NCBI RefSeq assembly: GCF_900182985.1
Contig: NZ_FXUY01000001.1
Location: forward strand, 1,178,001 to 1,242,000
Length of the DNA: 64,000 nt
DNA from: Pseudomonas helmanticensis
GTDB taxonomy: Bacteria; Pseudomonadota; Gammaproteobacteria; Pseudomonadales; Pseudomonadaceae
Direction of reading: 5' to 3'
Positions 55,492 through 64,000 of this stretch are shown in pieces. Positions within the stretch are counted from its first letter, which is position 1; each line of letters starts with the position of its first letter. The notes under the pieces are model-generated. The model was not told where the DNA came from. It did not search any database and saw only the letters and a program-made list of their open reading frames with translations. The translations under genes and the position numbers were made by a program.

Positions 55492-55716
55492 ATGAATATC
55501 AACAAACTGGGCATTCCCTTGGTAGTCGCCGCGCTGCTGGTGCTGGGCGGTTGCTCGACCCAGACGGTGGTGACCTTGCAGAACGGCACCCAGTATTTGA
55601 CCAAGGACATGCCGAAGACCAAAACCAAGGACGGCTTCTATGAGTTCGAAGATATTTCCGGTGCCAAAGTGAAAGTCCGCTCCGACGAAGTGGCCACCGT
55701 GCGCAAAGAAGACTGA
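55492..55716 (+). CDS. YgdI/YgdR-family small lipoprotein
   Basis: This 74-residue protein has a lipoprotein signal peptide with lipobox LVLGGCS (Cys23) and a short SH3-like domain (NGTQYLTKDMPKTKTKDGFY; KVKVRSDEVATVRK). That matches the YgdI/YgdR lipoproteins (DUF903). GAGGTGGG stands before the ATG at 55492; an upstream ATG at 55453 would not give a signal peptide. Confidence 0.9.
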   Translation: MNINKLGIPLVVAALLVLGGCSTQTVVTLQNGTQYLTKDMPKTKTKDGFYEFEDISGAKVKVRSDEVATVRKED

Positions 55717-55725
55717 CTCCGCTTC

Positions 55726-55804
55726 TGTAGGAGCTGCCGAAGGCTGCGATCTTTTGATCTTAAAACACAAGATCAACAGATCGCAGCCTTCGGCAGCTCC
55801 TACA
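55726..55804. repeat. REP pair after the lipoprotein gene
   Basis: Facing arms TGTAGGAGCTGCCGAAGG / CCTTCGGCAGCTCCTACA fold on a core of GATCTTTTGA-type sequence. It fills the whole gap between the lipoprotein stop and the convergent secreted-protein stop. Confidence 0.88.
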
Positions 55805-55806
55805 GG

Positions 55807-56181
55807 TTATTCGAAGGCGGGCATGCCTGGCAGGCTGTTGTCGCAGCGCATGTAGGTGCCGCCACGACGAGCCACTTCACCCTGTAGACGCTGGCAACGT
55901 TCAAGGTCCTGTTGGGCCATGCGGTCGATGCTCAGGTTGCCGGTGGTTTGCGGCTGCTTGCCATCGCCCAGACGCAGGGTCACGAAGGGCTGTTCGGGCT
56001 GGATCTGAAAGCGGCTTTTCTCTTCAACCGGTTCAACCACTTCGGTTTTGGCTGGCGCCGGCAATTGTTCGGTGGTGATGCCGTAACGGCTCAGAATCGA
56101 GCTTTGAGGCAGGTCGGCCCAGGCATTGGCTGACAACAGTGCCAGCCCCAGCGTACCGACATACCCCTTGAAACCTTTCAC
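55807..56181 (-). CDS. small secreted/periplasmic protein of unknown function
   Basis: This 124-residue protein has a signal peptide (start near KGFKGYVGTLGLALLSANAW, cleavage near AWA). It continues with a proline- and glutamate-rich stretch and NLSIDRMAQQDLERCQRLQG. Two cysteines remain in the mature part. I start at the GTG at 56181 because AGGAGA lies seven bases before it. No family recognised. Confidence 0.75.
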   Translation of the reverse strand: MKGFKGYVGTLGLALLSANAWADLPQSSILSRYGITTEQLPAPAKTEVVEPVEEKSRFQIQPEQPFVTLRLGDGKQPQTTGNLSIDRMAQQDLERCQRLQGEVARRGGTYMRCDNSLPGMPAFE

Positions 56182-56303
56182 GTGTGAATCTCCTGTACTC
56201 AATAACGGCTAGCTATAGAACGTGCGCGCACGTGCTGGCTTTAGGCCGTATCCGTTGTTTTCGCAAGGGTTTGAGTCAGTGAGTGGCTATCGAGTCACTT
56301 TAA

Positions 56304-56420
56304 ATACCTTGTGGCGAGGGGGCTTGCCCCCGTTGGACTGCGAAGCAGGCCCCTATTGTCTGAAATGGAACGGGCCCGCTTATCCTCCCGACGGGAGCAA
56401 GCCCCCTCGCCACAGGTATT
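56304..56420. repeat. REP pair with TGTGGCGAGGGGGCTTGC arms
   Basis: A long inverted pair (GTGGCGAGGGGGCTTGCCCCCG and near-complement ending GCCCCCTCGCCACAGG) of another Pseudomonas REP family lies directly after the lipase stop. It probably forms the 3' hairpin of the lipase transcript. Confidence 0.85.
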
Positions 56421-56436
56421 GGTCAGCACATCAATA

Positions 56437-58290
56437 TCAGGCGATGACGATGCCGTCGGCACTCAGACTATTCAGCGCCACACCGACCAGCGTCACCGAA
56501 TCATTGCCAAACGTCAGCACCGTATCGTGGCCGACCGTGGCGGCATGCGCGCGGAAGTCATCCGTGGGTAACACACCCTGCACGCCAAGGAAGATCAGTT
56601 TGTCATTCGCGGTGTAACCGACCACCCGATCCTGGCCGAATGCGCCGTTGAACAGGAACGTATCCGCCCCGCCACCCGACTCCATCAGGTCATTGCCGGC
56701 ACCGCCGACAAACACATCGTTACCCGTGCTGCCGATCAAGTGATCGTTACCGTCGAGGCCGAACAGCCAATCGCCACCGGCATGCGCCTTGAGCGTATCG
56801 GCACCGCTGCCACCCTTCACGCTCGACTCGTACGCCGTGACATTGTTGCCGACCTTCAAGCCGCTGGCGGTGACGCTGTGAATCACGTCGTCCTTGAACA
56901 GACCCCAGAGGAACCCCGGCTCCTTGGTGACGATGCTGCCGATGTCGCGGGTGATGCTGATCCCGCCGCTGGCGTCGCGGATGTACAGATTGCCGGCGCC
57001 GTCGTTGGCGAAGTCGAACTTGCTCACCGCCTGCTGCAAGTCGAGGGTATTGCTGCCCTGCCCGCCAAGGATGATGTTGTAGCCGCCGCTGTCACGGAAG
57101 GTGTCGTTGCCGGCGCGGCCTTCCAGATAGTCGTTGCCGCTGCCGCCCTGGATCAGATCGTTGCCGTCGCTGCCGATGATGAACGTGCTGCCCTTGTGGG
57201 TTTCGGCGTTGCGGTTGAGATCCTGCACCCAGGTATTGGCGCGCGCCGGATCGGACAGGTTGGCGACGATGATCGTCGAGTCGCGGCTGGTCAGGTCGTA
57301 GAACTTCGAGTCGAGCACGCGGGTCATTCCGTCGCCATAACCGGTGGGCAGGTGTGAAATCCACGTCGGAATGTTGAGGATCGAGTACGGCAGCAGATTC
57401 CACGCGGTCGAGGCGTAGTGATCGTTGAAGCTGACGATGTTGTCAGTGGTCGAGGCATGCGGCGCGTCGTGCACGCCGACCGAGGCGCCGGTGAAGGTCG
57501 AGCCGTCGAGGGCACGAAACACCGGATCGTTTTCATAGCCGACGTTGAGCACTTTGTCGGTGCTGCTCTGGGTTGGCGACGCGTAGGCGATGTAGTTGGC
57601 GTCGGTGAAGAACCCACCCCACTTGCCGCCGCTCAGGTCGGCCATGCTGTTGACGGCCAAGCCGCCGAGGCTGTGGCCGCTGACCAGGATGTCCTTGCCG
57701 GTGAGGCCGTTGGCCTTGGCGAAGGCCATCACGTCATTGAGCAGATTGCCGAACGCCTCGCCGACGTAGTTTTTCGCGTAGTCCTTGGGACCGAAGGCCG
57801 CGAGCAGATCGTTGATCACGTCGCCGATCGAGTCGCCAATGAGGATTTCTCGTGGGCCGCTGGTGCCGCGAAAGGCAATTCCGAGTTCGGTGAGATGGCC
57901 TTGGGCGTCGTACTTGCCGAGGATTTCCACCTGAGCGCTGGTGTAGCCGGCCTTCTCGCCGAAAAAGGTTCCGCGCGCATCGGTCTTGCCGTCATAGCCC
58001 AGTTGCGAGGCAGTGATCGGCGTCCAGCCGGCCGCTTTTACCGCATCGAGAGCGAGTTTTTCCGAATCGGGATTCCATGGAATGCCGGGAATCACGCCTT
58101 GCGAATCGGTGCCGCCAATCAGCGCGGTGACCAGTGTGGCTGGCAGGCCGATGCCGAAACCGTTGTGCTGATAACCGGCGGCAAAGCCGTTATCGAGGTT
58201 GTGATAGGAATACAGCGTGATCGCCATGGCATCGCTGAACAGCGCCTTGGAATCCGCCGTACCGAAGTTCTTGTAGTCATACACACCCAT
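56437..58290 (-). CDS. pueA: family I.3 lipase / polyurethanase (617 aa, RTX, T1SS substrate)
   Basis: The 617-residue protein has no signal peptide. The alpha/beta-hydrolase N-terminus has catalytic Ser207 in VSGHSLGGLAV, the position known from Pseudomonas I.3 lipases. The C-terminal half carries glycine-rich RTX nonapeptides (GSDGNDLIQGGSGNDYLEGRAGNDTF; GGAGNDLMESGG) that bind Ca2+ after secretion, and a hydrophobic tail VGVALNSLSADGIVIA as T1SS signal. The length is that of P. chlororaphis PueA. It would be exported by an Apr-type type I system; aprDEF is not in the window. GAGAGAGGC precedes the ATG. Confidence 0.9.
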   Translation of the reverse strand: MGVYDYKNFGTADSKALFSDAMAITLYSYHNLDNGFAAGYQHNGFGIGLPATLVTALIGGTDSQGVIPGIPWNPDSEKLALDAVKAAGWTPITASQLGYDGKTDARGTFFGEKAGYTSAQVEILGKYDAQGHLTELGIAFRGTSGPREILIGDSIGDVINDLLAAFGPKDYAKNYVGEAFGNLLNDVMAFAKANGLTGKDILVSGHSLGGLAVNSMADLSGGKWGGFFTDANYIAYASPTQSSTDKVLNVGYENDPVFRALDGSTFTGASVGVHDAPHASTTDNIVSFNDHYASTAWNLLPYSILNIPTWISHLPTGYGDGMTRVLDSKFYDLTSRDSTIIVANLSDPARANTWVQDLNRNAETHKGSTFIIGSDGNDLIQGGSGNDYLEGRAGNDTFRDSGGYNIILGGQGSNTLDLQQAVSKFDFANDGAGNLYIRDASGGISITRDIGSIVTKEPGFLWGLFKDDVIHSVTASGLKVGNNVTAYESSVKGGSGADTLKAHAGGDWLFGLDGNDHLIGSTGNDVFVGGAGNDLMESGGGADTFLFNGAFGQDRVVGYTANDKLIFLGVQGVLPTDDFRAHAATVGHDTVLTFGNDSVTLVGVALNSLSADGIVIA

Positions 58291-58386
58291 TGCTATTGCC
58301 TCTCTCTTTGTTGGAATTGTTCAGAGATAGCTCACAGCCAGGGCGCCCCTCACAGAGCGCTCCGGAGCATTTCAAACACCACATGC

Positions 58387-58779
58387 AAATCCCCTGTAGG
58401 AGCTGTCGAGTGCAACGAGGCTGCGATCTGTTGATCTTTAAAAACACAATCAAAAGATCGCAGCCTGCGGCAGCTCCTACAGGGGCTGTTGGGGTCAGGC
58501 GAAAACGAACGATGAGTCAAATCCCCTGTAGGAGCTGTCGAGTGCAACGAGGCTGCGATCTGTTGATCTTTAAAACACATCAAAAGATCGCAGCCTGCGG
58601 CAGCTCCTACAGGGGCTGTTGGGGTCAGGCGAAAACAAACGACGAATCAAATCCCCTGTAGGAGCTGTCGAGTGCAACGAGGCTGCGATCTGTTGATCTT
58701 TAAAAACACAATCAAAAGATCGCAGCCTGCGGCAGCTCCTACAGGGCTGTTGTGGTTAGGCGAAAACGAACGATGAATC
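58387..58779. repeat. three tandem 130-132-base units: REP pair plus 3' end of the lipase gene
   Basis: The units start at 58387, 58519 and 58649, each with AAATCCCCTGTAGGAGCTGTCG, a REP foldback, and the run GGCGAAAACRAACGAYGARTC. That last run, read on the minus strand, is the final codons of pueB (DSSFVFA). Unit 3 contains the real gene end, and units 1 and 2 are displaced relics with the stop as TGA. This is a direct tandem triplication. Confidence 0.9.
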
Positions 58780-60444
58780 CGACAGGTTAGCCACTCCCAC
58801 CCCGATCAGGGTCACGGCATAGTCGCCAATCTTCAGCACGGTATCGCCGCCGGTCTGCGCCACATGCTGCTTGTAGTCGTAGCCCTGCCCCGCGCCTTCG
58901 ACGCCCATGAACACCAGCTTGTCGCTGCCCTGATAGCCATTGATCGCATCGAAGCCAAACGCGCCGCTGAACAGGAACGTGTTGTTGCCACCAATCGCCG
59001 TCATCACGTCGTTACCGGCGCCGCCAACGAAGGTCACGTGGCCCTTGTCGCTGATCAGCTTGTCATCGCCACCGAGACCGAACAGCCAGTCGCCATCAGC
59101 CGTCGCATGCAACGCGTTGCCGTAGCCATCACCGCTCAGCGAATGGTTGTACTGCGTCAGCTCGTTGCCATTGGTCAGCCCTTTGGCCGTCACACCCCAG
59201 GTGATTTCCTTGCTGCCCCACCACGAACCCGACTCCTTGCTCACCAGCGCACCGATGTCGCGGGTCATGCTGATGCCGCCGTAGGCGTCGCGCACATACA
59301 GCGTGCCGTCGCCGTCATTGGCGAAGCTAAAGTTCTGCAATGGCTTCTGCAGCTCGAAGGTGTTGTGGCCCTGGCCACCGAGGAGGATGTTGAAACCGCC
59401 GTCATCGCGGAAACGGTCATCGCCCGCGCGACCTTCAAGGAAGTCGTTGCCCGCGCCACCCTTGAGCCAATCGTTGCTGTCGGTGCCGATGATGAAGGTG
59501 CTGCCGGTGTGCGGCTCGCCACTGCGGCCGAGATCCTCGACCCAGGTCTTGCCACGGGACGACGCTTCCAGGTTGGAGACGATGATCGTCGAGTCCTTGC
59601 CGGTGAGGTTGTAGAACTTCGAATCGATCACCCGATTCAGGCCATCGGCATAGCCCAGCGAGCCGTGCGCCGACCAGCTCAGCGGATTGACGATGCTGAA
59701 CGGCACGAGGTTCTGTGCGGTGGACGCGTAATTGTCGTTGAAGTTGACGATGTTGTCGGTAGTCGAATCATGCGGCTTGTCGTGCTTGCCCATCGACGCG
59801 GTGCTGAACGTGGTGCCATCGAGCACGCGAAACACCGGGTCGTTCTCGTAACCGATGTTCAGCACGTTGTTGCCGGTGCTGCTCTGGGTTGGCGAAGCGA
59901 ACGCGATGTAGTTGGCGTCCTTGAAGAAACCACCCCAGTTGCTGCCACTCAGTTCGGCCACGCTGTTGACCCCGAGCCCGCCGAGGCTGTGGCCGCTGAT
60001 CAACACGTCCTTGGCGGCGATGCCGTTGGCGATGGCAAACGCGGCGACTGCCTTGAGCAGATTGTCGAAGGCGTTTTTCGCGTAGTCACTGGCGTAATCC
60101 GACGGCCCGATCGCCGCCAGCAAGTTGTTTTTCATGTCGCCAAAGGTATCGCTGTAACTCAGCCCACCGGTGCCACGAAAGGCCACGCCAATGCCGATCA
60201 ACTTGCCGGCAGCGTCGTATTTGCCCAGCACCTCGGCTTCGGCGCTGGTGAAGCCGTCCTTCTCACCGAAGAACGTGCCCTGCGGCCCGACCTTGCCTTG
60301 GTAAGCCAGCGCGGTCGCAGCCACCGGTGCCCAGCCCGTGGCCGGCAAAGGCTGGCCGGTTGGCGTGTAGGCATACAGCGTCAGTGCGATGGCGTCGCTG
60401 TACAACGCTTTGCCATCGGCATTTTTGTAATCTAACAATCCCAT
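58756..60444 (-). CDS. pueB: family I.3 lipase / polyurethanase (562 aa, RTX, T1SS substrate)
   Basis: This second lipase of 562 residues is clearly homologous to the upstream-numbered one and has catalytic Ser153 in ISGHSLGGLGV. RTX repeats (GTDSNDWLKGGAGNDFLEGRAGDDRF; GGAGNDVMTAIGG) and a C-terminal secretion tail VGVANLSDSSFVFA follow. It is shorter than PueA between residues 30 and 90. It matches the PueB size class. AAGGAAGAG is the ribosome-binding site. The terminator of the autotransporter gene stands directly before it. Confidence 0.9.
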   Translation of the reverse strand: MGLLDYKNADGKALYSDAIALTLYAYTPTGQPLPATGWAPVAATALAYQGKVGPQGTFFGEKDGFTSAEAEVLGKYDAAGKLIGIGVAFRGTGGLSYSDTFGDMKNNLLAAIGPSDYASDYAKNAFDNLLKAVAAFAIANGIAAKDVLISGHSLGGLGVNSVAELSGSNWGGFFKDANYIAFASPTQSSTGNNVLNIGYENDPVFRVLDGTTFSTASMGKHDKPHDSTTDNIVNFNDNYASTAQNLVPFSIVNPLSWSAHGSLGYADGLNRVIDSKFYNLTGKDSTIIVSNLEASSRGKTWVEDLGRSGEPHTGSTFIIGTDSNDWLKGGAGNDFLEGRAGDDRFRDDGGFNILLGGQGHNTFELQKPLQNFSFANDGDGTLYVRDAYGGISMTRDIGALVSKESGSWWGSKEITWGVTAKGLTNGNELTQYNHSLSGDGYGNALHATADGDWLFGLGGDDKLISDKGHVTFVGGAGNDVMTAIGGNNTFLFSGAFGFDAINGYQGSDKLVFMGVEGAGQGYDYKQHVAQTGGDTVLKIGDYAVTLIGVGVANLSDSSFVFA

Positions 60445-60464
60445 GTTGTGCTCTCTCTTCCTTT

Positions 60465-60495
60465 TAAAAAACGGCAGTTCCGTGGGGAACTGCCG
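60465..60495 (-). terminator. intrinsic terminator of the autotransporter gene
   Basis: On the minus strand CGGCAGTTCC and GGAACTGCCG form a 10-base stem with a 4-base loop followed by a TTTTTT run, 8 bases after the autotransporter stop and just before the pueB ribosome-binding site. Confidence 0.9.
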
Positions 60496-60502
60496 GCGCT
60501 GC

Positions 60503-63500
60503 CTAGAACTGCCAGTCGAGCGTCAGGCCCACACCGTGGTCCTTCTCGTTCGAGCCGATCAGCCCGTTGTAATCAAGGTTGACCCGCACATCGCGGTTGA
60601 GCGCCAGACCTGCGCGCACGCCGACCACGGCGGCGTCGCGATCCATCGACACGCTCTGCACGGTGAACGCGCTGTTGCCATTGGCAAACGCCAGATGACT
60701 GTCAGCGTCGACATCGCTCAGGTTGTGCTGCCAGCCCAGGCTCGCACCCAGCTCCAGTTGATGCTGGTCCGACAGGGCAAAACTGCGCTTGGCGCGTACG
60801 CCGAGTGTCGACAACAGCACATCGCGGTTGTCTTCGCCACCTTTCAGCGCGGCGGCATCACCTTTTTCGGTGAAGCTCTCGGTGTTCAGGTGCACGTAGG
60901 ACAGGTTGGCGAACGGCTCAAGGTTCATCGGTTGCAAGCCCAGATCGTAAGCGGCTTCGGTGAACAATTGCGCGGTGGTGGCGTCGCGTTTGGTCTTCTG
61001 CTTGCCGCTGACGTCGGCGAATTGCAGATCACGTTTCGCGTCGATGCGGTGCCAGCTATAAGCGCCGCCAACGGTCAGGCGCAGGGCATCGATCTGATGT
61101 CCCAGATACGCACCCAAGTGGTAGCTATCAACCGAGGCCGACGAATGCGTGCCGCTGCCCATGCTCAACGAACTGTCGCTATAACCAGTAACGAAACCCA
61201 GCCGGGTATCTTCAGCAATCAAGCCATCGACACCGGCCAGCAAACCACCGATGGAGCTGGTCGAATCGGCGTATTTATTGCCGCCATCGCTGGTGCCCCA
61301 CGAACCCAATACCTTGACCCAGGCATTGCTGCGATCGTCAGTCGGTGCATCGGCGTTGAACAGATCACGCTCGCGCAGACGTTCGCCGACTGCCTCACGC
61401 AGGTAACGACTGTCGTTGATCAACAGCGTGCCGATCGCCGGATGAATCTCACCGGACAACTGCTGGAAGGCTTGTTGCGCCGTGGCCGCATTGGGCGACA
61501 GCAGCAGGGTTTCGAACAACGCATTGCCCGCGCCGAGACGCTCGGCAGCCGCACCGACCGCACGCTGGTTAGGCGTCAGACCGACACTGGCGAACGATGC
61601 ACCGTTGCGCCCGACCTCCAATTGCACACCACTGGCCGAGTACGCCAGGGTGCCGCCAAGGAACGCGTAATTGGGCAGCACCTGACCGAATTGGCCGTCG
61701 ATACCGCCTGCCGCTTGCAGGATATTGAACTGCGTACCGAGCAGGCTTTTCACTTCGGTGGTGGTCAGCAGCGTCGGGCTGTTTTCCAGCGACAGACTGA
61801 CCGTGGCACCGTCAATCACCGCTTTGCCACCGGCGACAATCTTGTCGCTGGCGGTTGGCGAGACTTCTACCGCGTAGGTCGAACCCGGTTCGAAGGTCAC
61901 ATCCCCGGCAACATTCAACGTGCCAATGGAATTGCCCGGCGCAACCGTACCGCCGCTTTTTACCGACAACGCGCCGATGCGGCCATTACCGCCGAGGATG
62001 CCGCTGTCATTGACCGTGACCGCCGAGGTCAGCGAACCGTTGATTGCCAGGCGACCCTGATTGACCAGCGTCGGGCCGTTGTAGCTGTTGTTGCCGGTCA
62101 TCACCAGCGTGCCGATGCCTTGCTTGGTCAAACCGCCATGGCCGGAGATGTCGTTGCGCCAGGTGTCGAGGCCGCAGGTGATGTCATTGCACACGCGCTC
62201 GGTCGGTTTGCCTTGATCGATGATCGCGCCAATGCCGGGCAAATCAGCAACAAACTGGCCGGAACCGTAGGCGCCCTGAATGCGGAATTCCTCGGGAATG
62301 TCCTTCTCGGTGACAAACATCGCCGGGCCATCGATGCCCTTGCGCAGGTTGATCATGCCCCAGCCGTACAAGGCGTCGATGCCCGGTGCGCCGAGGTCGG
62401 TGGCGGTGGTACGCAACACCGTGGCGACCTGATCGCCGGTCATGTATGGGAAGCGTTCCATCAACACCGCCATGGAGCCAGCGACGTGTGGCGCGGCCAT
62501 CGAGGTGCCGTTGTAATTTTTGTAGCCGGTGGTCAGGTTATCGGCGTTGGTGCCTTCGATGATCGAGCTGAAGATTTTCGTTCCCGGCGCCGAGACGCAG
62601 AAGCTCGCGGTGTAACCGCATCGCGAGGAGAACGTGCTCATGATGTACGGGTTGGCGCTGGCCAGATCCGGGTTCTTCTGCAACGCGGCGACGGTGATCC
62701 AGTTCGGCGCGATCTCAGGCACAAAGTAGCCGAGGCCGGCGATGGCATCCGGGTTATTGAGGTTGTAGTCGTTGCCGGCGGCGAAGATTGTCACGATACC
62801 GCTGCGAGCGGCGGCGATAGCGCCGTCATAAGCGCCGCCGGGTTTGGTCCCGAGCAAGGTGCGGATTTCGTTGAACTGCAATTGGGCGTCGTTGACAGTG
62901 AAATGCGGGTAAGCCGGATCGCGGCCGCCGAGGTCGAAGCGGTCAGTGATGCCGATGCCCCAGCTGTTGTTGATGATCCGTGCGCCACTGGCAATCAGCG
63001 CATCCCAACCGGCCTTGTACACCGCGCCATCGTTACCGCGCACGATGCCGTCCTCCGGGCCCGGATCACCGTTGTCGGCGCTGATGATCTGCGCACCGAA
63101 CGCGACGCCATGCATCGGCCCACCATCGCGACTGCCGGCGGCGATGCCACCGACGTGAGTACCGTGGGCGCCGAGCTTGCCGTCGGAGCCGACCGAGGGC
63201 GAGCCGTCATAACGGAAGGCGTCGCCGGCCTTCACCGGAATGTACGGGTCGGTGTATTCGCGGATACCGCTGGTGACCAGGGTGATGACTTTATTGCTGC
63301 CGGAAAACTCCGGGTGCGCGGCATACACCGGCTGATCGAAGATGCCCAGTTTCACGCCCTTGCCGGTGTAGCCCGCCGCGTAGGCGTGATCGGCACCGAT
63401 GGCGCCCAGGCCCCAATCGGCCTGAAACTCGTTGCTGCGCCAACTTGAAGGATCACCGTTGCGCCCGTTTTCCACATAGCCAGCGGCATGTGCCGTGCCG

Positions 63501-63580
63501 ATAGCGCACAGTACGGCGAACGTCAGGGTTTTGAGGGCAAAACGGCCACCCGTTTGCGCGGGGGTATTGTTGTTATTCAT
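60503..63580 (-). CDS. subtilisin (S8) autotransporter serine protease
   Basis: The 1025-residue protein starts with a signal peptide (MNNNNTPAQTGG... cleaved near AHAAG). The subtilase domain has the triad Asp82 (KLGIFDQPVY), His142 (GAHGTHVGGIAAGS) and Ser360 (YNGTSMAAPHVAG). A passenger beta-helix and an autotransporter repeat region follow, then a C-terminal beta-barrel ending in WQF. These exoproteases belong to the SSP/PspA/PrtA group beside the apr/lip loci of fluorescent pseudomonads. The upstream in-frame extension to 63700 is rejected for lack of a signal sequence. Confidence 0.93.
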   Translation of the reverse strand: MNNNNTPAQTGGRFALKTLTFAVLCAIGTAHAAGYVENGRNGDPSSWRSNEFQADWGLGAIGADHAYAAGYTGKGVKLGIFDQPVYAAHPEFSGSNKVITLVTSGIREYTDPYIPVKAGDAFRYDGSPSVGSDGKLGAHGTHVGGIAAGSRDGGPMHGVAFGAQIISADNGDPGPEDGIVRGNDGAVYKAGWDALIASGARIINNSWGIGITDRFDLGGRDPAYPHFTVNDAQLQFNEIRTLLGTKPGGAYDGAIAAARSGIVTIFAAGNDYNLNNPDAIAGLGYFVPEIAPNWITVAALQKNPDLASANPYIMSTFSSRCGYTASFCVSAPGTKIFSSIIEGTNADNLTTGYKNYNGTSMAAPHVAGSMAVLMERFPYMTGDQVATVLRTTATDLGAPGIDALYGWGMINLRKGIDGPAMFVTEKDIPEEFRIQGAYGSGQFVADLPGIGAIIDQGKPTERVCNDITCGLDTWRNDISGHGGLTKQGIGTLVMTGNNSYNGPTLVNQGRLAINGSLTSAVTVNDSGILGGNGRIGALSVKSGGTVAPGNSIGTLNVAGDVTFEPGSTYAVEVSPTASDKIVAGGKAVIDGATVSLSLENSPTLLTTTEVKSLLGTQFNILQAAGGIDGQFGQVLPNYAFLGGTLAYSASGVQLEVGRNGASFASVGLTPNQRAVGAAAERLGAGNALFETLLLSPNAATAQQAFQQLSGEIHPAIGTLLINDSRYLREAVGERLRERDLFNADAPTDDRSNAWVKVLGSWGTSDGGNKYADSTSSIGGLLAGVDGLIAEDTRLGFVTGYSDSSLSMGSGTHSSASVDSYHLGAYLGHQIDALRLTVGGAYSWHRIDAKRDLQFADVSGKQKTKRDATTAQLFTEAAYDLGLQPMNLEPFANLSYVHLNTESFTEKGDAAALKGGEDNRDVLLSTLGVRAKRSFALSDQHQLELGASLGWQHNLSDVDADSHLAFANGNSAFTVQSVSMDRDAAVVGVRAGLALNRDVRVNLDYNGLIGSNEKDHGVGLTLDWQF

Positions 63581-63642
63581 CCAGCGACCTTCCTTAGTGA
63601 TGTTGCGAAAAATCCGTGTATCCAATTCATCCCCACATAACC

Positions 63643-63728
63643 TGTAGGAGCTGCCGCAGGCTGCGATCTTTTGCCTTTGATCCATCAAGGGCCAGATCAA
63701 AAGATCGCAGCCTGCGGCAGCTCCTACA
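63643..63728. repeat. REP pair between the two autotransporter genes
   Basis: Facing arms TGTAGGAGCTGCCGCAGG / CCTGCGGCAGCTCCTACA fold over a GATCTTTTG/CAAAAGATC core, followed by a G-run of nine to ten bases. Confidence 0.88.
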
Positions 63729-63744
63729 GGGGGGGGGTAAGGGG

Positions 63745-64000
63745 TTAGAACTGCCAGTTCAGGCTCAAGCCGACGCCATGCAGCTTCTCGCGATTGGCCA
63801 GTTGTCCGTTGTAATCGAGGTTCACCCGTACGTCCTTGCTCAGGGCCAGGCTGGCTTGTACGCCAACCAGCGCGGCGTCGCGCACCAGTGCCGAACTCTC
63901 GACGCGGTACGGCGTACCGCCGCTGGCGAAGCGCAGGTGTTGTTCGGCATCGATATCGCTCAAGCTGTGCTGCCAGCCGAGGTGGCCGCTGACGTCGAGT
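63745..64000 (-). CDS. second autotransporter, C-terminal barrel only (runs off the window)
   Basis: The visible 84 codons encode the end of an autotransporter beta-barrel (GHLGWQHSLSDIDAEQHLRF, NLDYNGQLANREKLHG, final LNWQF). They are closely related to the end of the complete autotransporter next door (NLDYNGLIGSNEKDHG, LDWQF). The rest, including any protease domain, is beyond 64000. Probably a tandem paralogue, as PrtA/PrtB pairs are in P. fluorescens. Confidence 0.85.
   Translation of the reverse strand, partial: LDVSGHLGWQHSLSDIDAEQHLRFASGGTPYRVESSALVRDAALVGVQASLALSKDVRVNLDYNGQLANREKLHGVGLSLNWQF

Noticed and set aside
58387..58779. Short CRISPR-like array
   Set aside because: Units are 130 bases, contain a REP foldback and lipase codons, have no short repeat/unique spacer pattern, and no cas genes are near.
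60443..63448. 1001-codon plus-strand frame opposite the autotransporter (also long frames at 58864-60435, 51423-53525 and 49402-51147)
   Set aside because: Mirror frames of high-GC genes with strong third-position bias; the minus-strand proteins have clear families, catalytic residues and ribosome-binding sites.

Overview
The window is a high-GC stretch of Pseudomonas chromosome, most likely from the P. fluorescens species complex. This rests on OprD-type and FadL-type porins, a selAB/formate dehydrogenase locus with the tRNA-Sec gene, paired polyurethanase-type family I.3 lipases next to subtilisin autotransporters, a bacterial FAN1 nuclease, and many Pseudomonas-type REP repeats (recognisable by TGTAGGAGCTGCCG arms or TGTGGGAGCTGGC arms). 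Assignment is from recognised families, not from a database search.

Layout. 1-9500: end of an export or adaptor module (a GAF/HlyD-like protein plus an M50/HlyD-like protein), then an AspT-type transporter, an MscS channel and an AI-2E-type permease on the minus strand, then a FadL-type outer-membrane protein. 9600-10110: an AT-rich gap holding a plausible promoter and two inverted repeats. 10114-29121: a dense one-strand biosynthetic gene cluster, the main object of interest. It holds an SDR, a heme-oxygenase-like (HDO) oxidase, an ACP, a half-size chain-length-factor-like ketosynthase, a double-hotdog dehydratase-like protein, a full ketosynthase, a carbamoyltransferase, a second ACP, a class-II-synthetase-like amino acid:carrier-protein ligase, a MATE exporter, a BtrH-like acyltransferase, an ATP-grasp ligase, a C-A NRPS without carrier domain, an MbtH-like protein, a C-A-T-TE NRPS and a phosphopantetheinyl transferase. 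Seven consecutive genes from about 12039 to 20069 overlap end to end. I do not recognise the product.

29099-34953: a divergent TetR/aminotransferase pair, an IS110-family element that appears to split a REP sequence, an OprD-family porin, and a ParD antitoxin with a frameshifted ParE. 35205-44262: a complete selenocysteine/formate dehydrogenase locus on the minus strand, transcribed as fdnG(Sec)-fdnH-fdnI-fdhE-selA-selB-tRNA-Sec. 44551-49334: a PatB-type lyase, a stress-type SDR, a cation/proton antiporter and two small uncharacterised genes around a bidirectional terminator. 49405-55297: a PAS-PAS hybrid histidine kinase, a nuclease-helicase of the DinG/XPD type and FAN1, all minus strand. 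55492-64000: a small YgdI/YgdR-type lipoprotein, a small secreted protein, two T1SS-secreted lipases, one whole subtilisin autotransporter and the tail of another. The end of the second lipase gene has been triplicated together with a REP pair.

How the cluster may work (inference): the PPTase activates the carrier proteins. The KS/CLF/DH/SDR set builds or edits a short acyl chain on the first ACP. The aminoacyl ligase charges the second ACP with an amino acid, which the BtrH-like enzyme could hand to an acceptor. The ATP-grasp ligase and the two NRPSs add amino acids and release the product, the HDO enzyme and carbamoyltransferase tailor it, and MATE exports it.
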